A DNA stretch of 64,000 nucleotides from Streptomyces sp. NBC_01142 (GCF_026341125.1 NZ_JAPEOR010000002.1:1426001-1490000), one strand, 5' to 3'. Positions 32,788-41,147 are shown, counted from the stretch's first letter. Program-made: numbers and translations. The notes: generated by a model from the letters alone, not told the origin.

Positions 32788-34641
32788 TCAAACGCCGGAC
32801 GGACTTGAGGCCGCGGCGAACTGAGCCGCGTACAGCCGGGCGTATGCCCCTCCCGCCGCCAGCAGCTCCTCGTGCGTGCCCTGTTCGACGATGTGTCCCG
32901 CCTCCATCACCAGGATCACGTCCGCGTCCCTGATGGTGGAGAGCCGGTGCGCGATCACAAAGCTCGTACGGCCCCGGCGCAGCGACGACATCGCGCGCTG
33001 GATGAGCACTTCGGTACGGGTGTCCACCGAGCTGGTCGCCTCGTCCAGCACCAGGATCGACGGCTCGGTGAGGAACGCCCGAGCAATGGTGATCAGCTGC
33101 TTCTCGCCCGCGCTCAGGCCACCGCCCTCCTCGTCGACCACGGTGTCGTAGCCGCCGGGGAGCGTACGGATGAACCGGTCGGCGTGGGTGGCCATGGCCG
33201 CTTCGACGATCCGCTCGCGCGAGACCTCGCCCGGCACCCCGTACGCGATGTTGTCCGCGATCGTGCCGCCGAACAGCCAGGTGTCCTGGAGCACCATCCC
33301 GATCCCGGAACGCAGCTCCTCACGCGACATCTTCGCGATGTCCACGCCGTCCAGAGTGATCCGGCCGCCGGTCACCTCGTAGAACCGCATCAGCAGATTC
33401 ACCAGGGTCGTCTTCCCGGCCCCCGTCGGCCCGACGATCGCCACCGTGTGCCCCGGCTCCACACTCAGCGACAGATCCTCGATGAGCGGCTTGTCCGGCT
33501 CGTACCGGAACGCGACCTTCTCGAAGGAGACCCTGCCGGTGACCCGGTCGGGGCGCTGCGGGAAGGCGGGCGCCGGGGACTCCTCCTCCGCGTCGAGCAG
33601 ATCGAAGACGCGCTCCGCGGAGGCCACCCCCGACTGGAGGAGGTTGGCCATCGCCGCGACCTGTGTGATCGGCCCGTTGAACTCGTACGAGTACTGGACG
33701 AAGGCCTGCACATCGCCGATGGAGAGCGATCCCGAGGCGACCCGCAACCCGCCGATCACCGCGATCAGCACATAGTTGAGGTTGCCGACGAAGGTCATCG
33801 CGGGCTGGATGACACCCGAGATGAACTGGGCCCTGAAGCTCGCCTCGTACAGCTTCTCGCCGAGCTCGTCGAAGGTCTGCACGGCCTCCTTCCTGCGGCC
33901 GAAGACCAGCACCTCGGCATGGCCGGTGTACATCTCCTCGATATGGCCGTTCAGCTTGCCGGTGACGGACCACTGCCGTACGAACTGCGGCTGGGCCCGC
34001 CTGCCGATCCGTACCGCCAGCAGCACCGACAGCGGGACGGTCGCCAGCACGACCAGCGCCAGCAGCGGCGAGATCCAGAACATCATCGCCAGTACGCCGA
34101 CGATGGTCAGCAAGGCCCGCACCATCTGGATGAAGGCCTGCTGCATGGTCTGGGTGATGTTGTCGATGTCGTTGGTGGTGCGGGAGAGGATCTCGCCGCG
34201 CGGCTGCTTGTCGAAGTAGGAGAGCGGGAGCCGCGCCAGCTTGGTCTCGGCCTGCTCGCGCAGCCGGTAGCCGACGCGCTGCACCATGACCATCGCCAGT
34301 CGCAACTGCACCCAGGTGAAGGCGGCGGACACAACGACCACACCGATGACGACGGCCAGGACCTGGGCCAGCGCCGGGAAGTCGACGCCGCTCGGGCCTC
34401 CGGCACCGGAGACGACGAGGTCGGTGGCGTGGCCGAGGATCTTCGGGCTCAGTACGGAGAGGGCGACGCCTGCCGTGCCGGCGGCGAGGACGGCGAGGAG
34501 CAGAGCACGTTCGGGAGCCATCATCCGCAGCAGGCGCAGGCCGGAGCCGCGGAAGTCGAGGGAGCGTTCCAGGGCGGGGGTGCTCATGGCTCCCGGACCG
34601 CGCACCGGCGCGGGCCCCCGGCGCTCGGGGACAGCACTCAT
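32788..34641 (-). CDS. ABC exporter B, subunit 2 (canonical-site half)
   Basis: A 617-residue half-transporter, paralogous to the 16516-18471 product. It has six membrane helices and an ATPase domain with Walker A GPTGAGKTT, variant signature LSAGEKQL and Walker B VLDEATSSVD with the catalytic glutamate. It lacks the insertion between the first two helices seen in exporter A. Its ATG sits in the four-base overlap (ATGA) with the upstream partner gene. Part of the coding sequence (33239-33518) is identical to that of exporter A. Confidence 0.88.
   Translation of the reverse strand: MSAVPERRGPAPVRGPGAMSTPALERSLDFRGSGLRLLRMMAPERALLLAVLAAGTAGVALSVLSPKILGHATDLVVSGAGGPSGVDFPALAQVLAVVIGVVVVSAAFTWVQLRLAMVMVQRVGYRLREQAETKLARLPLSYFDKQPRGEILSRTTNDIDNITQTMQQAFIQMVRALLTIVGVLAMMFWISPLLALVVLATVPLSVLLAVRIGRRAQPQFVRQWSVTGKLNGHIEEMYTGHAEVLVFGRRKEAVQTFDELGEKLYEASFRAQFISGVIQPAMTFVGNLNYVLIAVIGGLRVASGSLSIGDVQAFVQYSYEFNGPITQVAAMANLLQSGVASAERVFDLLDAEEESPAPAFPQRPDRVTGRVSFEKVAFRYEPDKPLIEDLSLSVEPGHTVAIVGPTGAGKTTLVNLLMRFYEVTGGRITLDGVDIAKMSREELRSGIGMVLQDTWLFGGTIADNIAYGVPGEVSRERIVEAAMATHADRFIRTLPGGYDTVVDEEGGGLSAGEKQLITIARAFLTEPSILVLDEATSSVDTRTEVLIQRAMSSLRRGRTSFVIAHRLSTIRDADVILVMEAGHIVEQGTHEELLAAGGAYARLYAAQFAAASSPSGV
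33239..33518 (-). repeat. 280-bp tract identical to 17744-18023 (inverted)
   Basis: The reverse complement equals 17744-18023 at all 280 positions by manual comparison. The two copies face each other 15.2 kb apart, so homologous recombination between them would invert the segment carrying hrdA, dnaG, dgt and nasA. Confidence 0.92.
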
Positions 34642-36371
34642 GCGGCTTCCTCCTCGGTCAGCTGGGAGAGGACGATCTCCCGGTAGGTGGGGTTGGACCG
34701 CATGAGCTCTTCATGGGTGCCGGAGCCCACGACCCGGCCCTCGTCGAGGACGACGATCAGGTCGGCGCCGCGGATGGTGGAGACACGCTGCGCGACGATG
34801 ACGACGGTCGAGTCTGCGGTCTCCCGCTCCAGGGCGGCTCGCAGGGCCGCGTCGGTGGCGTAGTCGAGTGCGGAGAAGGAGTCGTCGAAGAGGTAGACGG
34901 AGGGGCGGGTGACGAGCACCCTGGCGATGGCGAGGCGCTGGCGCTGTCCGCCGGAGAGGTTGGAGCCGCCCTGGGCGACCGGTGCGTCCAGGCCTTCCGT
35001 CAGTTCCCGTACGAAGTCGGCGGCCTGCGCGGTCTCCAGGGCTCGCCACAGTTCCTCGTCGCTCGCGGCGGAGTTTCCGTAGCGCAGATTGGAGGCGACG
35101 GTGCCGGAGAAGAGGTACGGCTTCTGCGGTACGAGTCCGACGGTGCGGGCCAGCAGTCCGGGCTCCACGTCCCGTACGTCCACACCGCCCACCCGGATGT
35201 CCCCGCCGGTCGCGTCGAACAGCCTGGGCACCAGGTTGAGCAGGGTGGTCTTGCCGCTGCCGGTGGATCCGATGACCGCGGTGGTGCGGCCGGGGCGGGC
35301 GATCAGGTCGACGCCGCGCAGGACCGGCTCCTCGGCGCCCGGGTAGCTGAAGTCGGCGCCTCGGATCTCCAGTCGGGCTGCTCCGCGCAGTTCGGTCACC
35401 GCGGCGGCGGGCGGGGTGACGGACGGCTCGGTGTCCAGGATCTCCTGGATGCGCTCGGCACTGACCTGGGCCCGCGGTACCTGCATCAGCAGGAAGGCCG
35501 TCATCATCACGGCCATCAGGATCTGCATCAGATAGCTGAGGAAGGCGATCAGCGAACCGGCCTGCATATCGCCCGAGTCGAGGCGGTGACTGCCGAACCA
35601 GATGATCGTGACCATGGCGAGTTCCCAGACGATGACGACGGTCGGGAACATCAGTGCCTGGAGCCTGCCGGCCCGCAGGGCGACGGTCATCAGGTCCTGG
35701 TTGGCGTCGGCATAGCGCCGCTGCTCGTGCGCGTCGCGGACGAAGGCCCGTACGACGCGGATGCCGGTGATCTGCTCCCGCATCATCCGGTTGACCTGGT
35801 CGATGCGCTTCTGCATACCGCGGAAGAGCGGCGGCATCCGCCGCATGATCAGCCCGATGGCCCCACCGAGCAGCGGCACGAAGATCAGGAGCAGCAGCGA
35901 GAGCGGCACATCCTGGTTGACCGCCATCACGATGCCGCCGAGGCAGGTCAGCGGGGCGGCGACCAGCATGGTCAGGCCGAGCACCGTCAGCGTCTGCACC
36001 TGTGTCACATCGTTGGTGGTGCGGGTGATGAGGGAGGAGGCGCCGAATCGGCTCATCTCCCGTACGGAGAAGTCCTGGACGCGGGTGAAGACGGCGGAGC
36101 GCAGATCACGGCCGACGCCCATGGCGACGCGGGCACCGAAGTAGACGGCTGCCGCGGCGCACAGGATCTGGAGCAGGGTGACGGCGACCATCACCCCGCC
36201 CATGGACAGCACATGGCCGGTGTCGCCGGTGAGTACGCCGTTGTTGATGACGTCGGCGTTGAGGGTGGGCAGATAGAGGGTGGAAAGGGTCTGGGTCAGC
36301 TGGAGGAGAACGACCAGCACGATCGTCCTGGAGTAGGGGCGCAGCCGTTCGCCCAGGAGCCTGATCAACAT
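34638..36371 (-). CDS. ABC exporter B, subunit 1 (degenerate-site half)
   Basis: A 577-residue half-transporter paralogous to, and the same length as, exporter A subunit 1. Similarity starts at the first residue: MLIRLLGERLRPYSRTIVLV here, with TLYLPTLNAD shared soon after. The ATPase domain has STGSGKTT, LSGGQRQRL and YLFDDSFSALDYATD, again with aspartate in place of the catalytic glutamate. It forms a heterodimer with the downstream gene. No substrate is indicated. The FMN reductase gene lies 12 bases upstream on the same strand, so the three genes may be one transcript under the SoxR box at 37101. Confidence 0.88.
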   Translation of the reverse strand: MLIRLLGERLRPYSRTIVLVVLLQLTQTLSTLYLPTLNADVINNGVLTGDTGHVLSMGGVMVAVTLLQILCAAAAVYFGARVAMGVGRDLRSAVFTRVQDFSVREMSRFGASSLITRTTNDVTQVQTLTVLGLTMLVAAPLTCLGGIVMAVNQDVPLSLLLLIFVPLLGGAIGLIMRRMPPLFRGMQKRIDQVNRMMREQITGIRVVRAFVRDAHEQRRYADANQDLMTVALRAGRLQALMFPTVVIVWELAMVTIIWFGSHRLDSGDMQAGSLIAFLSYLMQILMAVMMTAFLLMQVPRAQVSAERIQEILDTEPSVTPPAAAVTELRGAARLEIRGADFSYPGAEEPVLRGVDLIARPGRTTAVIGSTGSGKTTLLNLVPRLFDATGGDIRVGGVDVRDVEPGLLARTVGLVPQKPYLFSGTVASNLRYGNSAASDEELWRALETAQAADFVRELTEGLDAPVAQGGSNLSGGQRQRLAIARVLVTRPSVYLFDDSFSALDYATDAALRAALERETADSTVVIVAQRVSTIRGADLIVVLDEGRVVGSGTHEELMRSNPTYREIVLSQLTEEEAA

Positions 36372-36383
36372 GGTCCGTGGCCC

Positions 36384-37085
36384 TCAACCCGCGTACGGGT
36401 GCGTGGACTTGGCGTTCCGCAGGGCGTGGCCCCACCAGGCGATCTGGTCGAGCATCGCCTTTGCGGCGGCATCGGGGGCGGCGGGGTCCTTGTGCTGCCC
36501 GTTGCTGTCGAAGTGCGTGGCGGCGTTGTGGAAGGAGACGGTGTCGCGGACGGTGACGGCGTGCATTTCGGCGAAGACCTGGCGCAGTTGCTCGACGGCG
36601 CGCAGCCCGCCGGACATTCCGCCGTACGAGATGAAGCCGACGGGCTTGGCCTGCCATTCGCCGAAGTGCCAGTCGATGAGGGACTTGAGGGAGGCGGGGA
36701 AGGAGTGGTTGTACTCGGGTGTGATGACGGCAAAGGCGTCGGCGTCCTCCAGCTTCGGGGAGACCTTGGCGAGTTCGGCCTGCACCTCGGGGGTGGGCCT
36801 GAAGGAGAGGGCGCTGGGCAGCTCCGACGCGGCCAGATCGACCAGCTCGACGGTGAAGTCGTCGCGCTCCGCGACCCGGGAGAGGAACCAGTCGGAGATG
36901 ACGGGACCGAAACGGCCCTCGCGGTTGCTGCTGAGGATGACGGCGAGCTTCAGAGGAGCGGTGGCGGGGCTCTCCCGGGTGCCTTCCGGGATGCTTTCCG
37001 GGGCGCTTTCCGCGGCGCTCGGGATGGTCTCCCCGGTGCTTTCCTGCGTGATTTCCTGCGTGTTTTCCTGCGGCGTGGTGTCCAT
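36384..37085 (-). CDS. NADPH-dependent FMN reductase
   Basis: A 233-residue flavodoxin-like reductase. The core starts at about residue 45: LKLAVILSSNREGRFGPVIS (phosphate-binding loop), AVITPEYNHSFPASLKSLID (FMN site) and GFISYGGMSGGLRAVEQLRQ. The first 44 residues are a low-complexity threonine-, serine- and glutamate-rich lead with short internal repeats, unusual for the family. The promoter holds a 20-bp SoxR-type box ending 16 bases before the ATG. I recall a related reductase in S. coelicolor (SCO2478) as a SoxR target, in the same chromosomal neighbourhood. It likely helps handle redox-cycling compounds. Confidence 0.85.
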   Translation of the reverse strand: MDTTPQENTQEITQESTGETIPSAAESAPESIPEGTRESPATAPLKLAVILSSNREGRFGPVISDWFLSRVAERDDFTVELVDLAASELPSALSFRPTPEVQAELAKVSPKLEDADAFAVITPEYNHSFPASLKSLIDWHFGEWQAKPVGFISYGGMSGGLRAVEQLRQVFAEMHAVTVRDTVSFHNAATHFDSNGQHKDPAAPDAAAKAMLDQIAWWGHALRNAKSTHPYAG

Positions 37086-37100
37086 GGAGAAGAGCCTCGT

Positions 37101-37120
37101 ACCTGAAGCTTGGTTGAGGT
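37101..37120. promoter_or_regulatory. SoxR box
   Basis: On the minus strand the 20 bases read ACCTCAACCAAGCTTCAGGT. The half-sites ACCTCAA and TTCAGGT are inverted with one mismatch, agreeing with the SoxR pattern ACCTCAA-n6-TTGAGGT. The box lies 16 bases upstream of the FMN reductase ATG, with a TTGACC -35-like sequence overlapping its upstream edge, as expected for this activator that remodels the promoter spacer. Confidence 0.8.
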
Positions 37121-37514
37121 CAAGCGGCTCTTGCGACGAGGTGGAGCACGCGGCCGACGCGGATCCGATGAAGACGGTGCGGGCTGCGTACGACGCAGTG
37201 GAGTGGGACCTGATCCGACGGCCGGCGCCTCCGGCGCCCTTCCCCTTTCACCTCTTCCCCCGTTCACTCGTTCACCCGTTCACCTCGTCCCCTCTCCCCC
37301 TTCGCTCCCTCACCCGTTCAGCACGCCTGGCCCCTCAGGCCATCCGATCCCTTGTCACCGCCGATGACCTGCGGGGACACTTCCCGTCCAGTGCGACACG
37401 CCGCACCGGGCCGGTGAATCTGATTGCCCATCAGCAGGCAGGGTGTGACGGCTGCGCCTTACCTCGGTAGAGAAGACGATCCGGTGCACCACCGCGCTTC
37501 CCCGGAGGACCGCC
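37121..37514. other. Gene-free stretch, pyrimidine-rich on the + strand
   Basis: Bases about 37240-37325 are a C/T-rich run with CGTTCAC-type repeats (CGTTCACTCGTTCACCCGTT). No gene or clear hairpin is seen. The right end carries GGAGGA before the small secreted protein. Confidence 0.4.
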
Positions 37515-37727
37515 ATGCGTACCACCGCCCGCCTGCTGACCGGTACCGCGTCGGCAGTCGCCTGCACGGGCTTCGCCGGCCCCGGGGCGCACGCGGGAGA
37601 CTCCGAGTCGCCGGAGGTGAACCCGGCGACCACCCAGATCGCGGCGGGTGCGGCCGTACTGGCCGCGGCCGCCGTCGGCGGGACCATGCTCCTGCGCCGC
37701 CGGGCGAGCGGCGCGCAGGGCAGTTGA
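37515..37727 (+). CDS. Small exported protein with C-terminal membrane helix
   Basis: A 70-residue protein. It has a signal-like start (MRTTARLLTGTASAVACTGF, probable cut after AHA) and a short polar stretch (GDSESPEVNPATTQ). A hydrophobic helix (IAAGAAVLAAAAVGGTMLLR) and a basic end RRRASG follow. The hydrophobic-plus-basic end resembles the tail of a sortase substrate, but no LPXTG-type motif precedes it. GGAGGA supports the ATG. It lies 92 bases before a sortase gene on the same strand and is probably co-transcribed, so a functional link is possible. The function is unknown. Confidence 0.65.
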   Translation: MRTTARLLTGTASAVACTGFAGPGAHAGDSESPEVNPATTQIAAGAAVLAAAAVGGTMLLRRRASGAQGS

Positions 37728-37819
37728 GGGCAGGCCTCCACCGTCCCTCGTACCGCCATGTCCCCGCTCCCGCCAGGCCCCGAGCCGGCGGGAGCGGGGG
37801 AGATTCACCCGGAGGAGCC

Positions 37820-38446
37820 ATGACCGCCAAGAGCAGGGGCTGGGGCATGGCCATCGCCCTGTGTGTCGGGGTGTGGCTGGTGCAGAACGGCTCCAAGGAC
37901 GTGACGACCCCGCCGGTACCGTCCGCCGCCGAGGCCTTCGCCGCCGGGCCCGGGCGCCACACGGATGCGGCCGCCGACCCGATGCCGCCGTCCGCGCCCG
38001 TACGGCTTCGCATACCCGAAATCGGCGTCGACGCCCCGGTGATGCGGCTGGGACTGGGCCGGAACGGCAGCCTGGACGTCCCGCCGACCGGCAACCGCAA
38101 CGTCACCGGCTGGTACGGGGACGGCACTCCCCCGGGCGCCAAGGGCACGGCGATCGTCGCCGGACACGTCGACAACACGCAGGGCCCCGCCGTCTTCCAC
38201 GACCTGGGCACGCTGAAAAAGGGCCACCGGATCGACGTGACCCGCAAGGACGGCCGCACCGCGGTGTTCACCATCGACGCCGTAGAGGTGTACGAGTCCG
38301 ACGACTTCCCGGACGAGAAGGTCTACGGGCCGAGGGACCGGGCGGAGCTGCGGGTGATCACCTGCGGGGGCGGGCGCTCGAAGAAGACCGGCCACCAGGG
38401 CAATGTGGTGGCGTACGCGCATCTCCTCGGGGTGCGGCCGGCCTAG
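37820..38446 (+). CDS. Sortase, class F-like
   Basis: A 208-residue single-pass sortase: membrane anchor (WGMAIALCVGVWLVQN), linker, and a sortase fold from residue 55. The catalytic histidine is in IVAGHVDNTQGPAVFHDL, the cysteine in LRVITCGGG, and the arginine probably in the C-terminal end. The fold and TCGGG ending fit the actinobacterial class F group, whose substrates are poorly known. GGAGG at 37811-37815 supports ATG 37820. The small exported protein upstream is the likely partner or substrate. Confidence 0.85.
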   Translation: MTAKSRGWGMAIALCVGVWLVQNGSKDVTTPPVPSAAEAFAAGPGRHTDAAADPMPPSAPVRLRIPEIGVDAPVMRLGLGRNGSLDVPPTGNRNVTGWYGDGTPPGAKGTAIVAGHVDNTQGPAVFHDLGTLKKGHRIDVTRKDGRTAVFTIDAVEVYESDDFPDEKVYGPRDRAELRVITCGGGRSKKTGHQGNVVAYAHLLGVRPA

Positions 38447-38455
38447 GGCGAGGGC

Positions 38456-38545
38456 TGCCTCCGGACCGGCGTCGCCCCGGACCGATGTCGCCCGGACCGG
38501 CATGCACCCCAAACCGGCATGCGCCCCGGACCGGCATGGGTCCCG
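38456..38545. repeat. Degenerate tandem repeat, about 17-bp unit
   Basis: Five imperfect copies of a unit like GGACCGGCATGCRCCCC follow each other between the sortase stop and the convergent ArsR gene. No gene is present in this gap. Confidence 0.6.
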
Positions 38546-38554
38546 GCGTGAGGC

Positions 38555-38902
38555 CTAGTCGAGGCTGTCGGGGCGCAGGACCAGGTCGAGCAGCCCGGGG
38601 AAGCGCGCATCGAATTCCCCGCGGCGCAGCCGGTTGACCCGCTTGGGCCCCTCATCACGCTGTTCGACCAGGCCGGCGCCGCGCAGCACCGTGAAGTGGT
38701 GGCTGATTGCCGCCTTGCCGACAGGGACGTCGAAGCTGCCACAGCGGCGCGTCCAGTCGGGCGAGCCCGCCAGCTCGCGAATCAACTGGATGCGTACGGG
38801 ATCGGCGAGCGCGGACAGCGCGGTCACGAGGGACACCTTTTCGGGATCCGTGTGCACCGGTGCGGCGCGGTGCCCTCCGCCGCCCGCCATCTGGTCCGGC
38901 AT
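38555..38902 (-). CDS. ArsR-family transcriptional regulator
   Basis: A 115-residue winged-helix regulator. The DNA-binding part is LADPVRIQLIRELAGSPDWT then VPVGKAAISHHFTVLRGAGL. There is no obvious metal-binding cysteine pair (only a cysteine at CGSFD), so it is likely a non-metal-sensing member. GAGGAGAG precedes the ATG at 38902. It is divergent from a quinone oxidoreductase, and two dyads lie between the starts, so it probably represses that oxidoreductase. Confidence 0.88.
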   Translation of the reverse strand: MPDQMAGGGGHRAAPVHTDPEKVSLVTALSALADPVRIQLIRELAGSPDWTRRCGSFDVPVGKAAISHHFTVLRGAGLVEQRDEGPKRVNRLRRGEFDARFPGLLDLVLRPDSLD

Positions 38903-38921
38903 TCCACTCTCCTCTTGCGAA

Positions 38922-38970
38922 GTGTTCGATGGCGATCTTACACTCCGAGTGTTCGCTTTCCATTGAACAC
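38922..38970. promoter_or_regulatory. Nested dyads between ArsR and quinone oxidoreductase
   Basis: GTGTTCGATGG (38922-38932) is inverted as CCATTGAACAC (38960-38970) with one mismatch. In between, ACACTC-C-GAGTGT (38940-38952) is a perfect dyad. GTGTTCG recurs at 38949-38955. These are likely operator half-sites for the ArsR regulator. Confidence 0.55.
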
Positions 38971-38992
38971 ATATCGAAGGGTGCGTGCTGCC

Positions 38993-40012
38993 ATGCGTGC
39001 GGTCGAGTTCCACGAGTACGGCGGTCCCGAGGTACTGAAGCTCGTACAGGCCCAGATCCCCGTGCCGGGGCCGGGCCAGGTCACCATCGACGCCGTATAC
39101 GCCGGCGTGAACTTCGCCGACCTCAAGGCGCGGGCCGTGGGCTACCGGGTGGAATCCCTGCCCTACGTCCCCGGCCTGGAAGTCTCGGGACGGATCCGGT
39201 CCGTCGGCCAGGGCGTCGAGGGGCTGCGGCCGGGGCAGGAAGTCGCCGCCCTCACCGGCGGCGGCGCGTACGCGGAGGTCGTGGTTGCCGAGGCCGTCAC
39301 CGTCTTCCCCCTCCCGGAGGGCGTCGACCTGCGGACCGCGGCCACACTCCCCACCGTGCTGCCGTCCGCGCATGCGCTGGTGCACGAGGTGGGGCGGCTG
39401 CGCGCCGGAGAGAGCGTGCTGGTGCACGGCGCGGCAGGCGCTGTCGGCACGGTGGCCGGGCAGTTGGCCCGGGCGGCGGGCGCGGGCGCGGTGTACGGCG
39501 TGGTCTCCTCGGCGGCCAAGGCCGGGCACGCCCTCAAGTACGGCTACGACGAGGTGTTCGTGAGCGACTCCTTCACGGACGGTCTCGGCGAGGAGATCCG
39601 CCGCGCCACCGGCGGCAGGGGGGTCGACCTGGTGCTCGACCCGGTGGGTGGCGACACCCTCCGCCGCGGCATCGACGCGCTGGCCGTCTTCGGACGCCTG
39701 GTGTCCTTCGGCAACGCGAGTGGGGCAGAGCCGTGGCAGGCCGGGCCGCCCGAGCTCTATGCGCGGGGCCGTTCGGTCGCGGGTTTCTCCATCCTGGCGC
39801 TCGCCCAGTCGGCTCCCGAGGCAGTGCGATCTCTCGCCGAGCGCGCGTTCCGCACCGTCGTCGACGGAGTCGTGGAGCTTCCGGTCACCGCGGAGTTCCC
39901 TCTGTCGGAGGCGTCGGCGGCCCACACGCTGATGGGCGGGCGCACCTCCACCGGCAAGTTGCTGCTGCGGGTCGCCGACGCCGGGCCCGCTGCGGAAGGA
40001 TCACCCGCATGA
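38993..40012 (+). CDS. NAD(P)H:quinone oxidoreductase, zinc-independent MDR family
   Basis: A 339-residue medium-chain dehydrogenase/reductase of the quinone oxidoreductase branch. The substrate domain includes FHEYGGPEVLKLVQAQIPVP and GVNFADLKARAV. The cofactor domain has LVHGAAGAVGTVAGQLARAA (GxGxxG-type) and GVDLVLDPVGGDTLRRGIDA. The catalytic-zinc cysteine is absent, which fits quinone reductases using NADPH. GAAGGG lies upstream of the ATG at 38993. It is divergently paired with the ArsR regulator and probably induced by electrophiles or quinones. Confidence 0.88.
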   Translation: MRAVEFHEYGGPEVLKLVQAQIPVPGPGQVTIDAVYAGVNFADLKARAVGYRVESLPYVPGLEVSGRIRSVGQGVEGLRPGQEVAALTGGGAYAEVVVAEAVTVFPLPEGVDLRTAATLPTVLPSAHALVHEVGRLRAGESVLVHGAAGAVGTVAGQLARAAGAGAVYGVVSSAAKAGHALKYGYDEVFVSDSFTDGLGEEIRRATGGRGVDLVLDPVGGDTLRRGIDALAVFGRLVSFGNASGAEPWQAGPPELYARGRSVAGFSILALAQSAPEAVRSLAERAFRTVVDGVVELPVTAEFPLSEASAAHTLMGGRTSTGKLLLRVADAGPAAEGSPA

Positions 40013-40164
40013 GGATCCTGGTCGTCGGCGCCGCAGCCACGGGAGGCTTCTCAGGCGCCCGCCTCGTCCGGGCAGGACGGGATGTCACCTTCCCGGTCCG
40101 CCCGCACCGCGCCGACACCCGCGCCGACACCCGCGCCGCGAAGATCCCCGGACAGAACACCTAG
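40009..40164 (+). pseudogene. PanE/ApbA-type ketopantoate reductase N-terminal remnant
   Basis: A 51-codon frame starts MRILVVGAAATGGFSGARLV and continues AGRDVTFPVRPHRA, the N-terminal Rossmann motif of 2-dehydropantoate 2-reductases (normally GAGATGGYFGGRL). It then runs into an Arg-Ala-Asp-Thr repeat and stops. A full enzyme has about 300 residues. The start overlaps the oxidoreductase stop by four bases (ATGA), suggesting that an intact gene once followed in the operon. The stop TAG shares a CTAG with the stop of the convergent TauE gene. Confidence 0.7.
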
Positions 40165-40946
40165 GCAGTCCACTGGTCGAAGGCCAGCTTGGCGACCAGT
40201 GAGAAGACGACGACGAGCAGCACGCCACGGACGAACTCGCTGCCCTTCCTGAGCGCCATGCGGGCGCCGAACATGCCGCCCGCCAGGTTGAACACCGCCA
40301 TCACCGCGGCCAGTTGCCACATCACCGTGCCCTGGTAGGCGAACATCCCCAGCGCCCCGCCATTGGTGCAGACGTTGACGATCTTGGCGGTGGCTGAGGC
40401 GGTCACCAGGTCGAGATGGAGTACGGCGGTGAGCGCGAGGACCAGGAAGGTGCCGGTGCCGGGCCCGAACAGACCGTCGTAGAAGCCGATCCCGCCGCCG
40501 ACAAGGACGATCGCCGTGATGGCGCGGGCCCGGGTGACAGGGCCTTTGCCCGTGTCCGCCGCGGTGCCGAAAGAGGGGCGCAGCATGACGAAGGCCGCGA
40601 CGCCGAGCAGCACCACCATGATCACGGGGCGGAGTACGTCGCTGCTGATGCCGGCCGCGAAGAACGCGCCGCCCATCGAGCCGGCAAGGGCCGCGAGCCC
40701 GATCCGTACCGCCGTCTTCACCTGCACCGGCGCCTTGCGGACATAGGTGACGGCGGCGCCCGAGGTACCGACGATGGCAACGGCCTTGTTGGTGCCGAGG
40801 ATCTGCGCGGCCGGGACCTGCGGCAGGCCGAGCAGGAGGGCGGGCAGGAGCAGCAGCCCTCCCCCGCCCACCACCGCGTCGATCCAGCCCGCCACGGCTG
40901 CGGCGAGGCAGAGGAACACGAGGGTGGTCAGCGATATGTCGGGCAT
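40161..40946 (-). CDS. TauE/SafE-family anion exporter
   Basis: A 261-residue integral membrane protein of seven to eight helices. The first half has AAAVAGWIDAVVGGGGLLLL, the TauE signature (G-x-IDAxVGGGGG), and LGTNKAVAIVGTSGAAVTYV. The second half has the repeated signature GGGIGFYDGLFGPGTGTFLV and NVCTNGGALGMFAYQGTVMW. The family moves sulfite, sulfoacetate or other organosulfur anions out of the cell. The start at 40946 (ATG) is chosen because similarity begins there; frames to 41078 are not family-like. Confidence 0.85.
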   Translation of the reverse strand: MPDISLTTLVFLCLAAAVAGWIDAVVGGGGLLLLPALLLGLPQVPAAQILGTNKAVAIVGTSGAAVTYVRKAPVQVKTAVRIGLAALAGSMGGAFFAAGISSDVLRPVIMVVLLGVAAFVMLRPSFGTAADTGKGPVTRARAITAIVLVGGGIGFYDGLFGPGTGTFLVLALTAVLHLDLVTASATAKIVNVCTNGGALGMFAYQGTVMWQLAAVMAVFNLAGGMFGARMALRKGSEFVRGVLLVVVFSLVAKLAFDQWTA

Positions 40947-41147
40947 GATCGCGACCCTACGAAGCGGATCGGTGTGCCGTCCATCGATCCCGGGAGAGTT
41001 GAGCGGCCTCTGAGGTTCCTGCGGCGGGCCCGCGGGGCGGGTGGGCCGCGAGCGACGAGTGGCCCGGGCAACGGCCACGGAATCCTCACTTCCCGTACCC
41101 CCGCGATCGGGTAGTGTTGCCGACTTCAGCAGTGAACGACCGAGGAG

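Noticed and set aside
32872..34686. 604-codon plus-strand frame over exporter B, sharing sequence with a frame antisense to exporter A
   Set aside because: The shared stretch is only the shadow of the 280-bp identical tract. It is not an independent conserved protein.
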